From: Apostichopus japonicus | Taxonomy: Eukaryota > Echinodermata > Holothuroidea > Aspidochirotida > Stichopodidae | Direction: 5' to 3' | DNA length: 64,000 bases | Assembly: GCF_037975245.1 (NCBI RefSeq) | Contig: NC_092572.1 | Coordinates: forward strand, 15,506,269-15,570,268 | The notes under the pieces: model-generated | What the model saw: the letters and a program-made list of their open reading frames with translations, nothing else | What the model was told of the DNA's origin: nothing | Databases searched by the model: none | Shown: piece by piece, positions 61,171-64,000 of the stretch | Layout of the letters: the number at the start of each line of letters is the position of its first letter | Position numbering within the stretch: the first letter of the stretch is position 1 | Program-made: the position numbers and the translations under genes

Positions 61171-61640
61171 ACAATGGCTCTCTGGATATATGAAGATAAT
61201 TAACAATCAATTATTCACAACACTTTGTTGACTGAAGAATAAATAAATTTTTATATATTTTATTTTCACTATTAAGACCCTGGAACCATAAATCTGAGTC
61301 ACATCACATACTCAAACCAGCAGAAATATAAAACAAAAGTATATTCTGTGCTGTTATAGGTCCAAATTGCATACCAGCCCAAAATATGATATACAACTGA
61401 AAAACAAAACCAATATCAGTGGCATTAATTGCATGTATCTAAATTAATTGGCATGCTTTTATAGTTTAATGAATGTTCATCTTTTGTACTTGCTATTTAG
61501 CAGTTTTTCCCAGGACCTGGGATGTGTCAAATGAGATTTTATCCTATAGAGGATCAGTGTAGCTATGCAGGATTTTTCCAAACTCTCTTGTCCCTGAATG
61601 CTTTTCTCCGTATATGACCTTTACAAATGTAAACCTCTAT

Positions 61641-61980
61641 TCAGCAATGGTAGGTTTGAATTGTTACAAACCTTCCAAACATCACAACGAAAGGAGGAAG
61701 ACCTGTAGAACCATGTTTTGCTGTACGGTACCCCATGAGAATGGAAGACAGTGTTTCATCCCAGTCATCTTGGTTTTGATTGACAACTTTGATGAGTGAC
61801 ATTTGCATTTTGCAGAGTTTGGTTGAATCTTTCATCCAGCCCATTGGTCTGTGGGTGGTAGCTGAAGGATACTCTGTGGCCCACCCCTGTCATGTCAAAC
61901 AGGGACTTGTTCAGAGAATTAACAAATTCTCCTCTTTGGTCTGAGATGACAACTTTCATGCACCCAAATTTAAATAAATG
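61641..61980 (-). pseudogene. Integrase catalytic core, second half
   Basis: The frame reads FGCMKVVISDQRGEFVNSLN, VGHRVSFSYHPQTNGLDERF and NQTLQ, then shifts frame and continues SLIKVVNQNQDDWDETLSSI and LMGYRTAKHGSTGLPPFVVM followed by FGR. The Asp of ISDQ and the Glu of GLDERF are the second and third members of the DDE triad. At least one frameshift (about 61800) prevents a full product. Confidence 0.8.
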
Positions 61981-62339
61981 AAAAATTAAACAAGTTGTTA
62001 AAGAACTGGTTATGAGTAATGCAGTAAACTATTGGCATCTTCAGAGTGGCCGTGTGGTTTAATCAGGAGATTCTTTTAGCACTTCTTTCAAAACAAGTAA
62101 GTTAAGCACTGAGATAACACCTGGTCTTGGATGCACTGACCGTTATCCCACTAACATTTTATTAACATTAACTTATAAAACAACTTCAAGAAATTCCTGT
62201 AACCATTTGGCCGCTTTCTGGGTCACAGGTAAAACTGAGAACAAATGCAGGTCTGCATAACTAACTTCAAAAATATGTTATGTAAAGTAAAAACAAAGTA
62301 GATGGATATATACCTGGCCATGATTTCAAACAGAAAGTT

Positions 62340-62473
62340 TGCAACAGTTTATGCTGTTTTGTCTCTTACAGCAACAGCCTCTGGCCATTTTGAAAAATAG
62401 TCACATAGGGTTATGATGTACTTATTTCCATTGATGGTCTCTGCAAGGGGTCCAATCATATCCACACCCACCT
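62340..62473 (-). pseudogene. Integrase catalytic core, first half
   Basis: After acceptor CCTTTTTTTTTTAG the frame reads VGVDMIGPLAETINGNKYI, ITLCDYFSKWPEAVAVRDKT then A, a TAA, and TVANFLFEIMAR. This is the first Asp block of the DDE core (VDMIGP...NKYI...DYFSKWPEA). The TAA probably replaces GAA. GTAAGA after GAGGCTGTTGCT could be used as a donor instead. Confidence 0.78.
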
Positions 62474-62479
62474 AAAAAA

Positions 62480-64000
62480 AAAAGGAAAATAGCATTCAGA
62501 ACCAGACACAATCATACCAACTGATGTTCAAGTGGTTTATGTCTGAGTTTTGTAGACAATATACTGCTATTAAGGATTTCCAATCATGCTGAAAAATACT
62601 TATTGAAAGTTAACAAAAGATTACTCGATGACTGAATGTGCTAAAAGCAGGTATTCTTACACTGCTAATAAGGTGCGTAAAATCAACAATTCTTGTACAG
62701 AACAGAATGCTGTATCAAAGTTTGCAAATACTTTTGATACTGGACAGTGAAGCTTTTTTAATTTCAATGACTTAAATTGCATGATTTTGGCTTTTCTTGA
62801 TTTAAAAGTATTACTGCTAGGTGCTTACCCTAGGAGTATCTTAGGCTAAGCCATTACCATCTTCCATATACTTATATTGCAATACCAACTGACTCGACCT
62901 GTTGTTGGCCAAAAAAGGGGATATTGAATATCTATCCCATTTGGTAATGCTAGGCATACTTAATGCTCCTCTGCACAAATTCATGATTAAACACACAGAG
63001 TATTATTTCAGTGGTCAAGCCAAACATGTCTTCAAGCACAGGAAAGTAGTGCTGGCCATTAGATTTAGAGCACTTATGTTTACAATCATACATGTTGACT
63101 GGTGAATTAATTAGGTGCGCTCAAGGATGAATCCTTGTGGCAGTATTTGGGGTAGTTTATCAAGTTACAAATTCTTAATGCTCGAGTGAATTTGAGAAGG
63201 ACTGTTTATCTATAGACATGTCTTGGCCTTCATGCATAGCATTAGAACTAGTAATATGTATTGCTATGCCCATAGTAGTACTAGTAGTAGGCTACTTCTT
63301 ATGGCCATATTCAACTTCAATTCCTATGATTGAGATACACAGCTAATTGTCTGCATATAGGTCCATTAGGCCTAACTCAGCCCAGCTACAGTCAGACTTT
63401 AGAATCTTGGTTACATTGGTTGCACTGGTATAACTACTGTAGCCTAGGTCTAGGCTAGGCTTGTTATAACTCAGTCGTATAACTCAGTCGTAGGCCTAGA
63501 CATAGGAAGCCATAGGCCTATGCTTGTTTGCTTTGATCTCATATAAGTAGTAAGCCAAGCCTAATATGGAACTAAACAGGAAATCCTGGACTTTATGACC
63601 AAAACATGCCGATCTACTCTTACTGTCGTAATACTAGTTGTTGAAGCCTAGCCTAGTACCGATTAGTAGTAGTGCCTATGGCCCTATGCCTATCCCCACC
63701 TCAAACAGCTTGGTAGGCCTCTAGACCGTCATGCAGTTGAAATTTTGTCTCCCAAATCTTTCGTCTTTGTAGAAACGAACTCCATCTCCATTTCGGTGGC
63801 TACATCAGGCCGCACAGCAAGGCAAGATGTTTTCTTTAAAACAATACAAAACCATTGTTAGCCTACGCACGTTTTATACAAAATATGTTTTTGTAAAATT
63901 GTATGGCAGTGTCGTCTGCACATTTCAAAAAAGTGTTTTGATTTAGGGTGGCATACTCCTATTAGAGTCGATATCGATCCGCCCGATTGTTATTCTATCT
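62480..64000. other. Non-coding, TAGGCC-rich after 63260
   Basis: No exon or element recognised. Words such as TAGGCCTAG and CTAGGCTAGGC are dense from 63260 to 63720. Confidence 0.4.

Noticed and set aside
62035-62120. tRNA-Leu/Ser-like sequence (GTGGCCGTGTGGTTTAA)
   Set aside because: The box A resemblance is partial and no box B was found at the right distance.

Overview
The window is nuclear DNA of an animal. It has introns with GT..AG borders, AATAAA signals, non-LTR retrotransposons, microsatellites, minisatellites and low gene density, and no bacterial operon structure. Fragments of two conserved animal genes are recognisable, SRP68 and adducin, and one ABC transporter (ABCC) exon is duplicated. 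The retrotransposon types and the many TAGGCCTAGGC-like tracts (about 27000-28950 and 63260-63720) suggest a marine invertebrate, perhaps an echinoderm or other deuterostome. The phylum is a guess; no database search was possible.

Layout. 1-7350: 3' part of an unrecognised + strand gene (exons 87-218, 2557-2677, 6815-7008), whose last exon stays in frame through two TAA codons. 8159-15065: repeat-rich block holding a 1.65-kb foldback element built of CTTAAG palindromes (9085-10730), a hAT-type element with a perfect 8-bp target duplication and an internal 137-bp array (11744-12522), an inverted repeat, and a cluster of tRNA-like Pol III units (13896-15056). 16607-18194: last two recognised SRP68 exons (- strand), followed by a decayed Jockey-like LINE (about 18800-22740). 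22990-25470: duplicated pieces of an ABCC exon inside a 69-bp minisatellite. 25500-32840: mostly non-coding, with a second hAT-type element (30431-30804). 32842-34365: RTE-like LINE.

36005-43619: five adducin exons on the - strand. The upstream-most one carries two compensating frameshifts, and a small two-exon + strand gene (40512-41643) lies antisense inside an adducin intron. A second palindromic foldback (41728-42174) lies in the same intron. 46150-50547: nearly full-length but frameshifted LINE with a three-zinc-knuckle ORF1. 51100-55300: orphan exons, two LINE 3' fragments and an HNH-endonuclease-like relic. 57130-62475: a USP-like protease fragment and a multi-exon Ginger/gypsy-type integrase on the - strand.

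The genes do not form a pathway. SRP68 belongs to the signal recognition particle, adducin to the spectrin-actin membrane skeleton, and the rest is mostly mobile DNA at various stages of decay. The most unusual structures are the two foldback elements whose arms are arrays of short self-complementary units. Only exons recognised by eye are listed, so the host genes certainly contain exons outside or missed in this window.
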